Source of the DNA: Meira nashicola
Taxonomy: Eukaryota; Basidiomycota; Exobasidiomycetes; Exobasidiales; Brachybasidiaceae
Length of the DNA: 64,000 nucleotides
Reading direction: 5' to 3'
NCBI GenBank assembly: GCA_001600355.1
Contig: BCJU01000001.1
Span: forward strand, 2,191,178 to 2,255,177
Of this stretch, positions 54,880 through 64,000 are shown one piece after another; position 1 is the stretch's first letter; the number at the start of each line of letters is the position of its first letter. The translations under genes were made by a program, and so were the position numbers. Below the pieces are notes generated by a model, which saw nothing but the letters and a program-made list of their open reading frames with translations, was not told the DNA's origin and did no database searches.

Positions 54880-57800
54880 TTCAGCGTAACGCTGTATATC
54901 CACACGAGGACCGATCCTGGCCTTCAAAAGCTCGGGATAGGAGCCCATCCTATCGTTCAAGAGCAGAGGATGACTACGGCCAATCAAGAGCAGGTCCAAG
55001 CCGACATCATCAATCCGAATACGAAAGAACGTCAAGCGATGCATATGATGCTCATCGCTCTTACACATCCCGAGAAGCAGAATCTAGACATTCTCGCATA
55101 CTGAATGGCTATGATTCAACAACCACTTCCAGATATAGAGATGAGTACGATCGCCCTAGATACAGTGAAGGCACTCGAGCGTATCATGATTCAAGAGGAC
55201 ACGTAGATAGCAAGGAACATTACAGACGTCGCACCCCTAGTCCTCCTTATCGTTCTTCCAGAGATTATGAACGCTCGAGTACTCGATCTGACAATAGAGA
55301 TGATTCTAGGTCTCGATATGAAATCGACAGAGATCGTCAAAGAAGCGTTCGAGCTGATGATAATCGCAGAGATGATATCTACAGACCTCGTGATAAATAT
55401 TCCGCTTCTCGTCCTGAGAGCAGAATAGAGGAAAGCCGCCAAACAGATAGTAATCGTTCCTCGACTCGGTACGATTCACGAGAAGATCGTCAAAATGGAA
55501 GGTCTCACGAAGATCAAGACTATGAAAAGTCTCGAATAAAATCCGAAAAATCTCATGTAATTTTCAGTCAGAATGGTACAGAAAAAGTTTCCAGTCGAAC
55601 CGAAAGGCGAGCAACACAGGAAGAAGATGATGATGATGGGCTACAGCAACTTTGGCGCAAGTCAAACGGAAGGAAAGAATCACCTTCTCGAGACAAGGAT
55701 CAATCTGTATCTGGAGCACATTCGCGCGATCGCAGGCCAATAGAGAAACCTTCTTTAGCGAGCAAAGTATTGGAAGTGCTGCCTGAAAGAAGTAGAGGTG
55801 ATCTCAACAATGATTCAGATCGACGAGATTATGTTGAAGATGTTCGAAGACATATTCAAGAGAAACAAAAAACCAACGGCCAGAAGGAGAAAAAGAAGAC
55901 CATATCACTCTCATTCCCCGACATTCTCTTACCTCAAGAACTTCTTTCTCCTGAAAATGCTCACCATTTACCATTAGATGCAAAGGGTGAGAAGATGCGA
56001 TCGACGCGTATTAGCTATGATCCAGAATTAGACAAGGAAAAAGACAAGAAAGGTAAACGAGTTCTTTATCACGATCTGACAAAGGAAGTGAATGATCCGC
56101 GGAACAGTGCAATGAAAGGCAAGTCTCGCAAAGAACTTCGACTTTTTCATTGGAAATGGGACATTCATTCGACAAAGTCCAAACCTCCACCTCCTCCGCG
56201 TTCGCTAGTCATTTCTGGTCTTTCGCCAATGACAGTGCTCACAACGGTAAAGAGATTCTTCGCCTCTTTCGGTCGAATTGATGAATGCGAGATTAAATTC
56301 GATTCTAGCGGAATGAGTACGGGAGTATGTTATTTGTCATTTCATCATGATTACGATGATGACTTGAAACTGATGGGAGACGTCAGTGAAGCAAAAGCTC
56401 AAAGAGGTGATCTTGTCGCAAAGGAAGCACGACTTAAGATGAACGGACAAAAGATCGAGATGTCAGTCATTACCATAGCATTTGATGATTTGGATCGAAC
56501 AGCTTTCAAAAAGACATACCGCGACTTATTACAAAAGAAGATTGATGCTGAAACTCAAAAGAAAGAAACCCTTATCCAATCATCAGCCTCTGCAACAGGA
56601 TCAGCCTTGAATCCTTCCATGCCTCCACCTGGTGCACCAAGAGGTCCAAAGACGATAATCAACAGAAATGATTTCACTTCCCCTAAGCCGCTATCGCCCT
56701 TTGCACATGGCACAAGACATACCGACATTAGCCGAAGGGCTAGTCATGACGAGGCAGAAAAGGATGAAATCCATAGTACCCGCCATATTCTTCGTCAGCT
56801 TGATCGAAACGGAACTCCTTTCGTGTACGTGAAGCGAGCGAGGGGAAGTACGGTTGAATATGACGCAATGGAAAAGTTGTTTGCTAATTTGCGACCTGCT
56901 TGGATCAAGAGAGACGGCAGTGGATTTTATATTGCCTTTCACCAAAACGACGGAGCAGATCGTGCGAAAACGGTATTGGACGGAGCAAAGGTATCCGGCT
57001 ATCGTATCAACATCGAAGTACGCAATACAACCGATGAAAGGTCTGATCGAATCACTTCTCGTTCCGTTGATGGAAGTAGAAGGAGTGAAAGTGTCGATCG
57101 GCGGGCTGAGCCTGTGCAAAATATTCCGGAGAAGACTGCTTGGACAGATGAAGAATTGTTTGAAGATAGCAAGCTGCTCTTCATGCATGGACTTGGAAAC
57201 ACATTCAGCAGGGATCTCAGATCAAGGATCTTGAGTTCATTTGTTACGAACATTTTGCAAGCAGACGGCTCATGCGGTAAAGCTTTGAGACAATCGGTGA
57301 AATGTATCGATGAACAATTCGAAGAGGAATTCAAGATCGACTTGGATGCAGAACGGCCGAAGAGTTTTAATCGGGCAGCCAAAGAAGAACGTCGATTGAA
57401 ATTGGCACAGCAGAAAAAAGAAGAGGAAGAAGCTGCTGCGAGAGCATTGGCAAGAGCTAATCAACCTTCTTCAGATGAAGACGATGAAGAAGAAGAAGAG
57501 GTAGCGACCAAGGAGGTCAAGGTAAAACAAAAGAAGGTCAAAGCAAAATCCAAGAAAATTATCGAAGAAGCAAAAGCACCCAAGCCGCAAAAGAAAATTG
57601 TCTATTCGCCAAGTCCTGAACCTATTGATCCATTTGTAAGCGGATTGGTAGAAGAAGAGGAAGATTTGTATTTCTGCCGTTTGGCTCTAGAAATGATGCG
57701 AGAAGGTCAAGATGCACAAGATCTTCCCGATGAAGATGAAAACAAAGAAGATATTGCACCATCTCATGCATCAGGCAGTGCTCGAACTGAAGGATTTTAT

Positions 57801-58448
57801 CGCATTCCACCCGCTGAAAAAGGCAAACATTTGGCCGATCGAAATATGGCTTCTTCAACCGAATGGGGTTCCACTACTGCCGTATCTACCGTCGGCCTTG
57901 CTTCTGCTCGGGATAACAGAGCAGATAGCAGAAGATTCGTTCAAGGCATTGAACAACATAAAAAGGAAACAGCAACCGACACAGACATTCTTAAATTTAA
58001 TCAATTACGTAGTCGAAAAAAGCAACTTAAATTTGCCAAATCACCCATTCACGATTGGGGTTTGTATGCTATGGAAGCCATTCCAGCGGGAGATATGGTG
58101 ATCGAATATGTAGGTGAAATTGTTCGACAACAAGTGGCTGATGAACGTGAAAAGATGTATGAAAGACAAGGTAACTTTTCCACTTATCTTTTCCGTGTTG
58201 ATGATGATATCGTTGTCGATGCAACTAAAAAAGGCAATATCGCAAGATTGATGAATCACTGTTGCACGCCAAATTGTAACGCAAAGATTTTAACTCTAAA
58301 TGGAGAAAAAAGGATCGTATTGTATGCCAAACAATTAATTTTACCTGGACAAGAATTGACTTATGATTACAAATTTCAAGCATCCGGAGATGAAGAAGAC
58401 GCGATCGCATGTCTTTGTGGCAGTCCAGGTTGTAGAAGATTCTTGTAG
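54876..58448 (+). CDS. SET1: Histone H3 lysine-4 methyltransferase Set1 (COMPASS)
   Basis: A 1,190-residue catalytic subunit of COMPASS. The first 300 residues are Arg/Ser/Asp-rich and disordered. An RRM-like domain (about 435-540) includes RSLVISGLSPMTVLTTVKRF, the Set1 RNA-binding region. A second RRM-like region follows near 640-710. The n-SET region (about 930-1045) ends in DILKFNQLRSRKKQLKF. The SET domain spans about 1046-1165 with DWGLYAMEAIPAGDMVIEY, the SAM/substrate motifs ARLMNHCCTPNC and ELTYDYKF. The post-SET Cys cluster CLCGSPGCRRFL closes the protein, as in Set1. The start is the ATG at 54876. Single exon. Confidence 0.93.
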   Translation: MIQRNAVYPHEDRSWPSKARDRSPSYRSRAEDDYGQSRAGPSRHHQSEYERTSSDAYDAHRSYTSREAESRHSRILNGYDSTTTSRYRDEYDRPRYSEGTRAYHDSRGHVDSKEHYRRRTPSPPYRSSRDYERSSTRSDNRDDSRSRYEIDRDRQRSVRADDNRRDDIYRPRDKYSASRPESRIEESRQTDSNRSSTRYDSREDRQNGRSHEDQDYEKSRIKSEKSHVIFSQNGTEKVSSRTERRATQEEDDDDGLQQLWRKSNGRKESPSRDKDQSVSGAHSRDRRPIEKPSLASKVLEVLPERSRGDLNNDSDRRDYVEDVRRHIQEKQKTNGQKEKKKTISLSFPDILLPQELLSPENAHHLPLDAKGEKMRSTRISYDPELDKEKDKKGKRVLYHDLTKEVNDPRNSAMKGKSRKELRLFHWKWDIHSTKSKPPPPPRSLVISGLSPMTVLTTVKRFFASFGRIDECEIKFDSSGMSTGVCYLSFHHDYDDDLKLMGDVSEAKAQRGDLVAKEARLKMNGQKIEMSVITIAFDDLDRTAFKKTYRDLLQKKIDAETQKKETLIQSSASATGSALNPSMPPPGAPRGPKTIINRNDFTSPKPLSPFAHGTRHTDISRRASHDEAEKDEIHSTRHILRQLDRNGTPFVYVKRARGSTVEYDAMEKLFANLRPAWIKRDGSGFYIAFHQNDGADRAKTVLDGAKVSGYRINIEVRNTTDERSDRITSRSVDGSRRSESVDRRAEPVQNIPEKTAWTDEELFEDSKLLFMHGLGNTFSRDLRSRILSSFVTNILQADGSCGKALRQSVKCIDEQFEEEFKIDLDAERPKSFNRAAKEERRLKLAQQKKEEEEAAARALARANQPSSDEDDEEEEEVATKEVKVKQKKVKAKSKKIIEEAKAPKPQKKIVYSPSPEPIDPFVSGLVEEEEDLYFCRLALEMMREGQDAQDLPDEDENKEDIAPSHASGSARTEGFYRIPPAEKGKHLADRNMASSTEWGSTTAVSTVGLASARDNRADSRRFVQGIEQHKKETATDTDILKFNQLRSRKKQLKFAKSPIHDWGLYAMEAIPAGDMVIEYVGEIVRQQVADEREKMYERQGNFSTYLFRVDDDIVVDATKKGNIARLMNHCCTPNCNAKILTLNGEKRIVLYAKQLILPGQELTYDYKFQASGDEEDAIACLCGSPGCRRFL

Positions 58449-58871
58449 GCATTCCCCATCTCTTTACCTTTTTTTTAAAAAAAAAAAAAAGAAATTACCT
58501 TATTCATTTGTACTTTATATTGACGCAAACATTGTCTTGAATCTTTTGTTTTGTAATAATCATGTCAATTTTTAAAATTGAGTTTTAATGTAGCTTTCAC
58601 AAAATTTCGGCTTCGGGCTAAAAGGGTCAGGCGGCTGGGGGAGAATTGGACCTTTTTTTTTGGCCTGGAGCAAATGCCCTCGCACCGCGCAGCGCCTTTA
58701 CATGAGCGATCTAGTGCCATTTCTCCACAAGAACACACTGTTGAACTGAAAGTTAGCTGCAAGCGCCGCGCCTGCGCCGGGTGTCAAAATCGTCTTTAGT
58801 TACTAATGTGTTTATCTGACATCAACACCATCAATCAGAAGTAGATGAAGATTTCACATTCAGTATTATAG
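58449..58871. other. Intergenic region SET1 / YML020W-like
   Basis: 423 bases; a T8-A14 run lies just after SET1 (about 58470-58491), probably in its 3' end region. No gene is seen. Confidence 0.6.
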
Positions 58872-61800
58872 ATGTCGTCATCATCAAAAGGAAAAGGTAA
58901 TGAGACTTCAAAGGCAAATTTAGGAGAAAAGGGTAAACAGAATTCGAATCAGACTGAGAATAACAGCAAAGATGGTTTAGACGTAAATCAAACTGAACGA
59001 AGAAGAACATCATTTGCACGATCACCATCAGGCTTATCATTATCTAGACCTAAATCACTTTTAGCGCCTTCTAGACCATCGCCATTAACGCCATCAGTAA
59101 GCTCTGCGAAAACGGATAATAATCAACCACCGCATTTGCTCAGCGCAAGTCCATCTAGCAGATCAATAATTGATCGTAATCATGCAAGTGGAATTACAGC
59201 TAGTACCAGTAATGCTTCGTTAAATAATCGTGAAGGAATAATTGGTGATAATGGTGGAGGAGCAAGATCGGTTAGTGATGGTGGCGCTTTGAGTAGATTG
59301 AGAAGGGTAGCCAGTAATGCAAGCTTAGCAAGTTCGATTAAACGATTTGAGCCTAGTATCAAAGCGCCATCTATAATGGAAGACGATAAAGGGTCTGCTT
59401 CTGTTGAGACATCTACTAATGTTGACAAAAAGAATGCTGAACAATCGAGTGTTGTTAGTGCTAAAACACCTTCCACAGAAGTAGAAAATACATCTAAACC
59501 CAACGAGGCAACGGAAGAAGATACAATAATGGCTGAAGAAGGCAAAAAGCGAGCATTGGATGGAAATAGTGCAAATGATGCACAAAAGAATCAAAAAAGG
59601 AGAACCTGGTTTGGTTTTATAGGCGGAAGTGAAGATGTTCAAAGCGAACAGTCTATTCCAACTACCACTGCAGCAGAACAACAAAATGATTCAGTTAAGG
59701 CAGACAATAGTCTCGATGTCCCTCCTACTAGAACGGTCACGCATACTTCAGATGATCAAGACGGTCAAAGAACGATTCGTGGTCCACCCTCTACTCTGAA
59801 TGCAGAAGATAATCAGGGCACAATAAAGTCCTGGATCCCATGGAGAAATCAAGAAGATACCGCAAATGATAATGCTGTCGATTCTGATCAAGCAATTCCG
59901 GATCAATCAACCTCATACACGGATAGTGTGAGAAGGTATATTGGCTGGTCATCTACGACAGCTAACGACAACGCTGCTCACCCAACATCCACCAATAGTT
60001 GGGCATGGTCGACATGGAACCCATATGGAACTAATTCTCAAGTAAATGCTGCCAATGATGTTAAGACACAAGAAGTAGCAACCGCACAAGCCCAACCAAC
60101 TACATCATCAACGGTAAATGCAAGAGCTATGGAATTGAAACCAAATGTTAATAAAAAACAAACAGAATCCACAGCATCGACAGCTTCACCATCTCAAAGC
60201 TCTTTTATCTATCGATGGGTGCCAACTTGGTCTCGTGGAACAGCACCTTCACAACAGCCAGCAGAAGATGATAATCAAGATGATGATGATACTCCAGCAA
60301 GAGAGCCAACAACACCAGCTGAACAATATAAAGCTGAAGCGTTGGCATTATTGGATGCTAAAGGTGCAGTGTTAAATCCTGCTACACGATCAACATGGAT
60401 AAATTATTTCAGTAGTCGTTCTGCGGCATCTCAACCGAAAATACCAACAAAGAATTTGGATGAGCCTGAGGTGATGCGAATCGAAAGTGGTACTCCATCT
60501 TCTAGTGCATCGCCTAAATTACCGCCTAATAGCGGAAAGAGTACACCACTCACGCCATCGATTCATTCAAAAAGTGACGTCCCTCAAAAATCTGTTGATT
60601 CATCTCTAAACGGAAAGAGGGTGGATCTCGATAAGCCGAAACCTGATCCTGCACCTGCAAATAGTCGTCCAGCAACGCCTTTGACGAACAACAAGGACGT
60701 TAAAGCTCAGCAAAATTCGCACATCAAACGTTTGAGTTCATCAAATCCAAAAAATCCAAAGCCGACTAAGCCTACCGCACCAAACCTTCTCTTGCCATCT
60801 TTTGATGACACTTTTTCCGCCGCACCAAGATCTATAACGCCAAAAAAGGGAGTATGGGAAAAGACAATTTCCTTGCTGTTCAATTCATCAGCACAAGATG
60901 TAAAAGGTCGAAGGAGTTCGATGTTAAGTCCAGCCTCACAGCAAGATTTGGAATCCAAACCTGGTGATGCACAAGCAAGACTACCAAGATTATGGTCAAC
61001 GATGGGCGAAAAAGAAAGAGCGGCTTCTAAAGGATGCAAAGATGTTCGTAAAGTAACGATTATTGGTATTCATGGCTGGTTTAGTCAAGGTCCTATTCGA
61101 AATTTGTTTGGTGAGCCTACTGGTACTTCCACAAAGTTTGCAAGTATGATGACGAATGCTGTACGTAAGCATTTTGCAGAAGCTGGTTATGAATTGCAAG
61201 ACGAACAAATAACAATCATTGCATTAGAAGCGGACGGATTGGTGTCTGATAGAGTTGATAAATCTTTTTCATCTCTGCTCAGTAATCCAAAATGGGTTAA
61301 AGATCTTCTTGATTCGGATGCAATTTTTGTTGCTGCACATTCTCAAGGCTCAATCGTTGCAACTCATCTCTTAGCACGTTTAGTGGAACAACGTCATTTA
61401 AACCTTCGAAGATCTCGAATCGCTCTTTTGTGTATGTGCGGAATTCATAATGGACCATTTGCACATTTAAAAGGATCGATAACGAGCTATTATATGAACA
61501 CCTTTGAAACGCCTGCAGCTAAAGAATTATTCGAATTTCAAAACGGTCATTCTCCTGTTTCTAGATTATATGCCGCTTCTTTGCGTATCATTCTTGCTGC
61601 TGGTATCAAATTGGTTTATATTGCTTCTTTGGATGATCAAGTCGTTCCGCTTTATTCTGCTTTGCACACAGCAGCTTCTCATCCAAGCATCCTTCGTGGA
61701 ATATTTTGCGATGGTGCAGCTTTTCCAAGAGTTGATTTCTTGACGAATTTATTATCCTTTTGCGTTAATGTTCGAAATGCAGGTATGGGTGATCATCATT

Positions 61801-62333
61801 TGGCAACCTTGCTCTCTTCTTCTGTTGCTGGAAGTTTGTACGGTGGATTAGGACATTCTTTGGTGTATGATGAGCCACAAGTGTACAATTTGGCGGCACG
61901 ATACTGCCTTGAAGTTACTTCTCCTGCAATTTATCCTACAGCAAGGCCAGGTCAACAAATTACATCTGGCGTTCACTCTTCAATCATTCAAAATGCAAAT
62001 CTGCCTCAAGGTATTCCTCCTTTAGATTTAGATGATGAATTCACTATTGCACGAAATCAAAAATGGAATAGTAATCCTTATGCATTACCTTGGAGCTTAC
62101 GTGGTTTATTCGAAGATGAAAGAGTTCGACATTATTTTTCACCACAAATCGATAAGCTCGTTCGTGATTATTTGGATTGGCAACCTACAACAAAGACTTT
62201 GAAAGACGTTCAATTCAGATTAGAGCCAATGCGTTTCATCGCAACAAGCAACAAAAATTTCAAATCCGATGAATCAGCTCCATCTCGTACGCTTTCGGGA
62301 AGCACTGCTACGCCTTCTAATTCGAAGTTGTGA
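58872..62333 (+). CDS. Alpha/beta hydrolase, YML020W-like
   Basis: An 1,153-residue protein. Residues 1-700 are low-complexity, Ser/Asn/Thr-rich, with a few Trp-rich tracts (KSWIPWRNQED, WAWSTWNPYG, YRWVPTWSRG). The catalytic region (about 715-1130) starts KVTIIGIHGWFSQGPIRNLF, has a nucleophile elbow IFVAAHSQGSIVATHLL (Ser about 823), and continues with ALLCMCGIHNGPFAHLKG, KLVYIASLDDQVVPLYSAL and YGGLGHSLVYDE (likely His). The layout matches yeast YML020W and its fungal relatives, whose substrate is not established. Single exon. Confidence 0.82.
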   Translation: MSSSSKGKGNETSKANLGEKGKQNSNQTENNSKDGLDVNQTERRRTSFARSPSGLSLSRPKSLLAPSRPSPLTPSVSSAKTDNNQPPHLLSASPSSRSIIDRNHASGITASTSNASLNNREGIIGDNGGGARSVSDGGALSRLRRVASNASLASSIKRFEPSIKAPSIMEDDKGSASVETSTNVDKKNAEQSSVVSAKTPSTEVENTSKPNEATEEDTIMAEEGKKRALDGNSANDAQKNQKRRTWFGFIGGSEDVQSEQSIPTTTAAEQQNDSVKADNSLDVPPTRTVTHTSDDQDGQRTIRGPPSTLNAEDNQGTIKSWIPWRNQEDTANDNAVDSDQAIPDQSTSYTDSVRRYIGWSSTTANDNAAHPTSTNSWAWSTWNPYGTNSQVNAANDVKTQEVATAQAQPTTSSTVNARAMELKPNVNKKQTESTASTASPSQSSFIYRWVPTWSRGTAPSQQPAEDDNQDDDDTPAREPTTPAEQYKAEALALLDAKGAVLNPATRSTWINYFSSRSAASQPKIPTKNLDEPEVMRIESGTPSSSASPKLPPNSGKSTPLTPSIHSKSDVPQKSVDSSLNGKRVDLDKPKPDPAPANSRPATPLTNNKDVKAQQNSHIKRLSSSNPKNPKPTKPTAPNLLLPSFDDTFSAAPRSITPKKGVWEKTISLLFNSSAQDVKGRRSSMLSPASQQDLESKPGDAQARLPRLWSTMGEKERAASKGCKDVRKVTIIGIHGWFSQGPIRNLFGEPTGTSTKFASMMTNAVRKHFAEAGYELQDEQITIIALEADGLVSDRVDKSFSSLLSNPKWVKDLLDSDAIFVAAHSQGSIVATHLLARLVEQRHLNLRRSRIALLCMCGIHNGPFAHLKGSITSYYMNTFETPAAKELFEFQNGHSPVSRLYAASLRIILAAGIKLVYIASLDDQVVPLYSALHTAASHPSILRGIFCDGAAFPRVDFLTNLLSFCVNVRNAGMGDHHLATLLSSSVAGSLYGGLGHSLVYDEPQVYNLAARYCLEVTSPAIYPTARPGQQITSGVHSSIIQNANLPQGIPPLDLDDEFTIARNQKWNSNPYALPWSLRGLFEDERVRHYFSPQIDKLVRDYLDWQPTTKTLKDVQFRLEPMRFIATSNKNFKSDESAPSRTLSGSTATPSNSKL

Positions 62334-62511
62334 GACTACACACAAAGACCTTTTTTCCCTTTCACTTCCTCAACGGGAGTCAATTCTTATGCAAAACAAA
62401 ACATGTATTTTTACGATTTCAATTGCATCATATATATACCATCGTATACAGATTTTAATTCTATCCTTCTTCTAGATAGATGGGCATGCATCATTTGACT
62501 GACTGATTGAC

Positions 62512-63426
62512 TTACGTCGTCTTTCCCAATCTGACCTTTCGCATCTCCTGTAATGCATTTCTTCCAGCAAAGAGGGTCAAGGTAGAGAAAGCCAACAGCC
62601 ATGGGATCAATTTGAACAAAGTCAATCCGAATCCTTGCCAATAGATAAATGCCAATAATTCTAAAGCCACCAAAGAGATGACAAAAGGTGAAGCTTGTGG
62701 TGAAGGAGTTTGAATGTTGAGAGAAGGAGCGATTTGCTTGTACAAAATGAAGAAAAATGCCCAAGGAATGACTAATGTCAAAAAGGCAACCGTTGTTGTG
62801 ATGCTCTTTGAAGGCATATGATCAGCAGCGGATTCTGAGAATGTATGAAAATGATCTTCATGGCGTCCGAAACCTTGTTGTGCCTCTTTGCGTTGACGTG
62901 GTGTGAGAGGAGCTGAATCTTGCAAGAGAGAAGCAGGAAGTTGGATCGTTGCCAGCGGTAAACGAACAGGTGCAGTAGAATGCTCAAATGAACCGATTAA
63001 AAGTGTAGCTTTAAGCAATCCGCTCTTAGATTGGGTTAATGAAGTAGGGAGACGATTGAATTTCTGATTCCATGTTGCTTTTCCTGAACTGCGCTTAACG
63101 GTAACGATGCTCGTATATGCAATCTCTTCATTCTCTGCATCAGTTAGACTAACAACGATTTGATGAGGTTGTTGAATTGCCGGTAGCTTTTCGCCATCTG
63201 TACCTTGTAAAGTGAAAGCCAATCGAAGAACTTCGTCGGATTCGATCGAAAGAGGTGATGGAATTTTGGGAGATGTATTCAAATCAAAGCCTTGAGAGAT
63301 CCGTGCTGAACCATCAATCGTTGATATAGATAATTTTGCACCTGAAAGTACGATTTGTGATCCACATACAGTTGTGCATAGCAATGCCAGCAAGCAAAGT
63401 AGCACTGTTTGAATGAGCCGTATCAT
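62512..63426 (-). CDS. SWP1: Oligosaccharyltransferase subunit Swp1 / ribophorin II
   Basis: Accessory subunit of the ER oligosaccharyltransferase (N-glycosylation), 304 residues from the chosen ATG at 63426. That ATG starts a classic signal peptide (MIRLIQTVLLCLLALLCTTV, cleavage near CGS-Q). An in-frame ATG at 63534 would add 36 residues before the signal peptide and is not preferred. The lumenal domain has IVLSGAKLSISTIDG and DEVLRLAFTLQGTDGE. C-terminal membrane segments lie at about 202-222 (TVAFLTLVIPWAFFFILY) and 240-295 (FVISLVALELLAFIYW, KLIPWLLAFSTLTLFAG), as in Swp1. Single exon. Confidence 0.88.
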   Translation of the reverse strand: MIRLIQTVLLCLLALLCTTVCGSQIVLSGAKLSISTIDGSARISQGFDLNTSPKIPSPLSIESDEVLRLAFTLQGTDGEKLPAIQQPHQIVVSLTDAENEEIAYTSIVTVKRSSGKATWNQKFNRLPTSLTQSKSGLLKATLLIGSFEHSTAPVRLPLATIQLPASLLQDSAPLTPRQRKEAQQGFGRHEDHFHTFSESAADHMPSKSITTTVAFLTLVIPWAFFFILYKQIAPSLNIQTPSPQASPFVISLVALELLAFIYWQGFGLTLFKLIPWLLAFSTLTLFAGRNALQEMRKVRLGKTT

Positions 63427-63944
63427 TTTTACGGAAACTTGATTTGGTTGCGAGAAAGAAGGTTCTGCGAATTCTAACGATGTGATATTCTTGAAATGTG
63501 GCCCAAGCTCGGCCATTCTTCTCAGTTTACACATGCGCTGGAACTTTTAGCTTGGATTAGCGTGCAAGCTCGCAACACGCGTACCGGCATACAATCTTCT
63601 GTTCTATGTTCATGTGTACTTCCCTGACCTCTCTCTATACTATGAATAAATACGACTGTTTTACTGCGATTTCATTCGTTGCTTTAAAGCCTTGCGAATT
63701 TAATCAAAGCTCCTTTTGAGAGATGGCATAGTCTACTTAGACTTTTCATATGTAAGTGTTCCAAATAGAATATAAATCAGATGATACTCATAATGACATC
63801 ACAACAAACAAATCGAGCTTAAATAATTGCAAACCTTAGCCAGAAGCAATTTCGGCGCCCTTCAGTAAATTTCGCGCCAAGCGCAAAGCATACAGCGCCT
63901 TGAGGGCTTCTTATGTCATTTTTGGTTTAGGGCCCGTACAGAAC
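63427..63944. other. Intergenic region upstream of SWP1
   Basis: 518 bases with GC-rich patches near 63560-63590 and 63850-63900. It is probably the divergent promoter of SWP1 and of a further plus-strand gene. No gene lies within it. Confidence 0.45.
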
Positions 63945-64000
63945 ATGTCATCGTCGGAGAGCCGTGCTAATCTTTCATTGATTAAGGCTTTCTTTGGTGC
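63945..64000 (+). CDS. Possible 5' end of a further gene (truncated by window edge)
   Basis: ATG with AAC before it, followed by 18 open codons (MSSSESRANLSLIKAFFG) up to the window edge. It lies divergent to SWP1 after a promoter-sized gap. Too short to identify; could be chance. Confidence 0.35.
   Translation, partial: MSSSESRANLSLIKAFFG

Noticed and set aside
63427..63534. 36-residue N-terminal extension of SWP1
   Set aside because: It would place residues before a classic signal peptide, so the ATG at 63426 is preferred.
1..64000. tRNA, rRNA, transposon, CRISPR or horizontally acquired islands
   Set aside because: I looked for B-box-like GGTTCGA sequences, transposase or reverse-transcriptase motifs, long terminal repeats and spaced direct repeats and saw none; gene content is ordinary for a fungal nuclear chromosome.

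Overview
The window is nuclear DNA of a filamentous or dimorphic fungus. Genes are dense, many are intronless, and the introns present are mostly short (about 60-100 bases) with GT...AG ends. The DNA is moderately AT-rich. The best lineage clue is an Rrm4-type endosomal mRNA-transport protein (three RRMs followed by MLLE domains). With the sparse introns and the basidiomycete-like gene set, it points to Basidiomycota, probably Ustilaginomycotina (smut relatives). The genus cannot be fixed from sequence alone.

Layout. 1-11.9 kb: 3' part of acetylornithine aminotransferase (ARG8), the cohesin kleisin RAD21 (three exons), inositol-pentakisphosphate 2-kinase (IPK1), the mitochondrial ornithine carrier (ORT1/ARG11), an S49/SppA-type membrane protease, an aldo-keto reductase and the ESCRT factor IST1. 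12.2-25.8 kb: a Gly/Asn/Gln-rich small protein, the mRNA 3'-end factor CFT1, proteasome ATPase RPT6, a six-exon RING-like plus RRM protein, and a Dma1/Dma2-type FHA-RING ubiquitin ligase. 27.1-34.7 kb: a two-exon 73-residue membrane protein, rrm4, a NOSIP-type RING protein whose first coding exon is only the ATG, SLX1, and a HAD phosphatase. 35.7-44.7 kb: the accessory region, with three tandem same-strand genes for secreted, repeat-built, dibasic-site (KR) precursors. 45.3-64 kb: a TGL2-like lipase, divergent ribosomal protein genes RPS17 and RPS22, a 43-residue secreted peptide precursor, an unknown protein, histone methyltransferase SET1, a YML020W-like alpha/beta hydrolase, the OST subunit SWP1, and possibly the start of one more gene.

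The most interesting region is 35.7-44.7 kb. The three paralogues share a module: a KR-S/A start, a Ser/Thr/Pro-rich stretch, a WP(D/N)G...GKP motif, an H...QY stretch, a Gly/Ala-rich hydrophobic segment and a basic SRLRK tail. The largest (1,937 residues in one ORF) has 21 KR sites, six copies of a separate SGNVT-type repeat, and three internal hydrophobic segments resembling signal peptides, as if several secretory genes had fused. Duplicated segments differ almost only at synonymous positions, so the peptide sequence is under selection. This resembles Kex2-processed repeat proteins such as the smut repellents, but I recognise no described family. About 7 kb downstream, a separate 43-residue secreted precursor ends in a short two-cysteine peptide.

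The remaining genes are housekeeping. ARG8 and ORT1 belong to one pathway (mitochondrial arginine/ornithine synthesis and export) and lie about 4.3 kb apart. No tRNA, rRNA, transposon or CRISPR array was seen.
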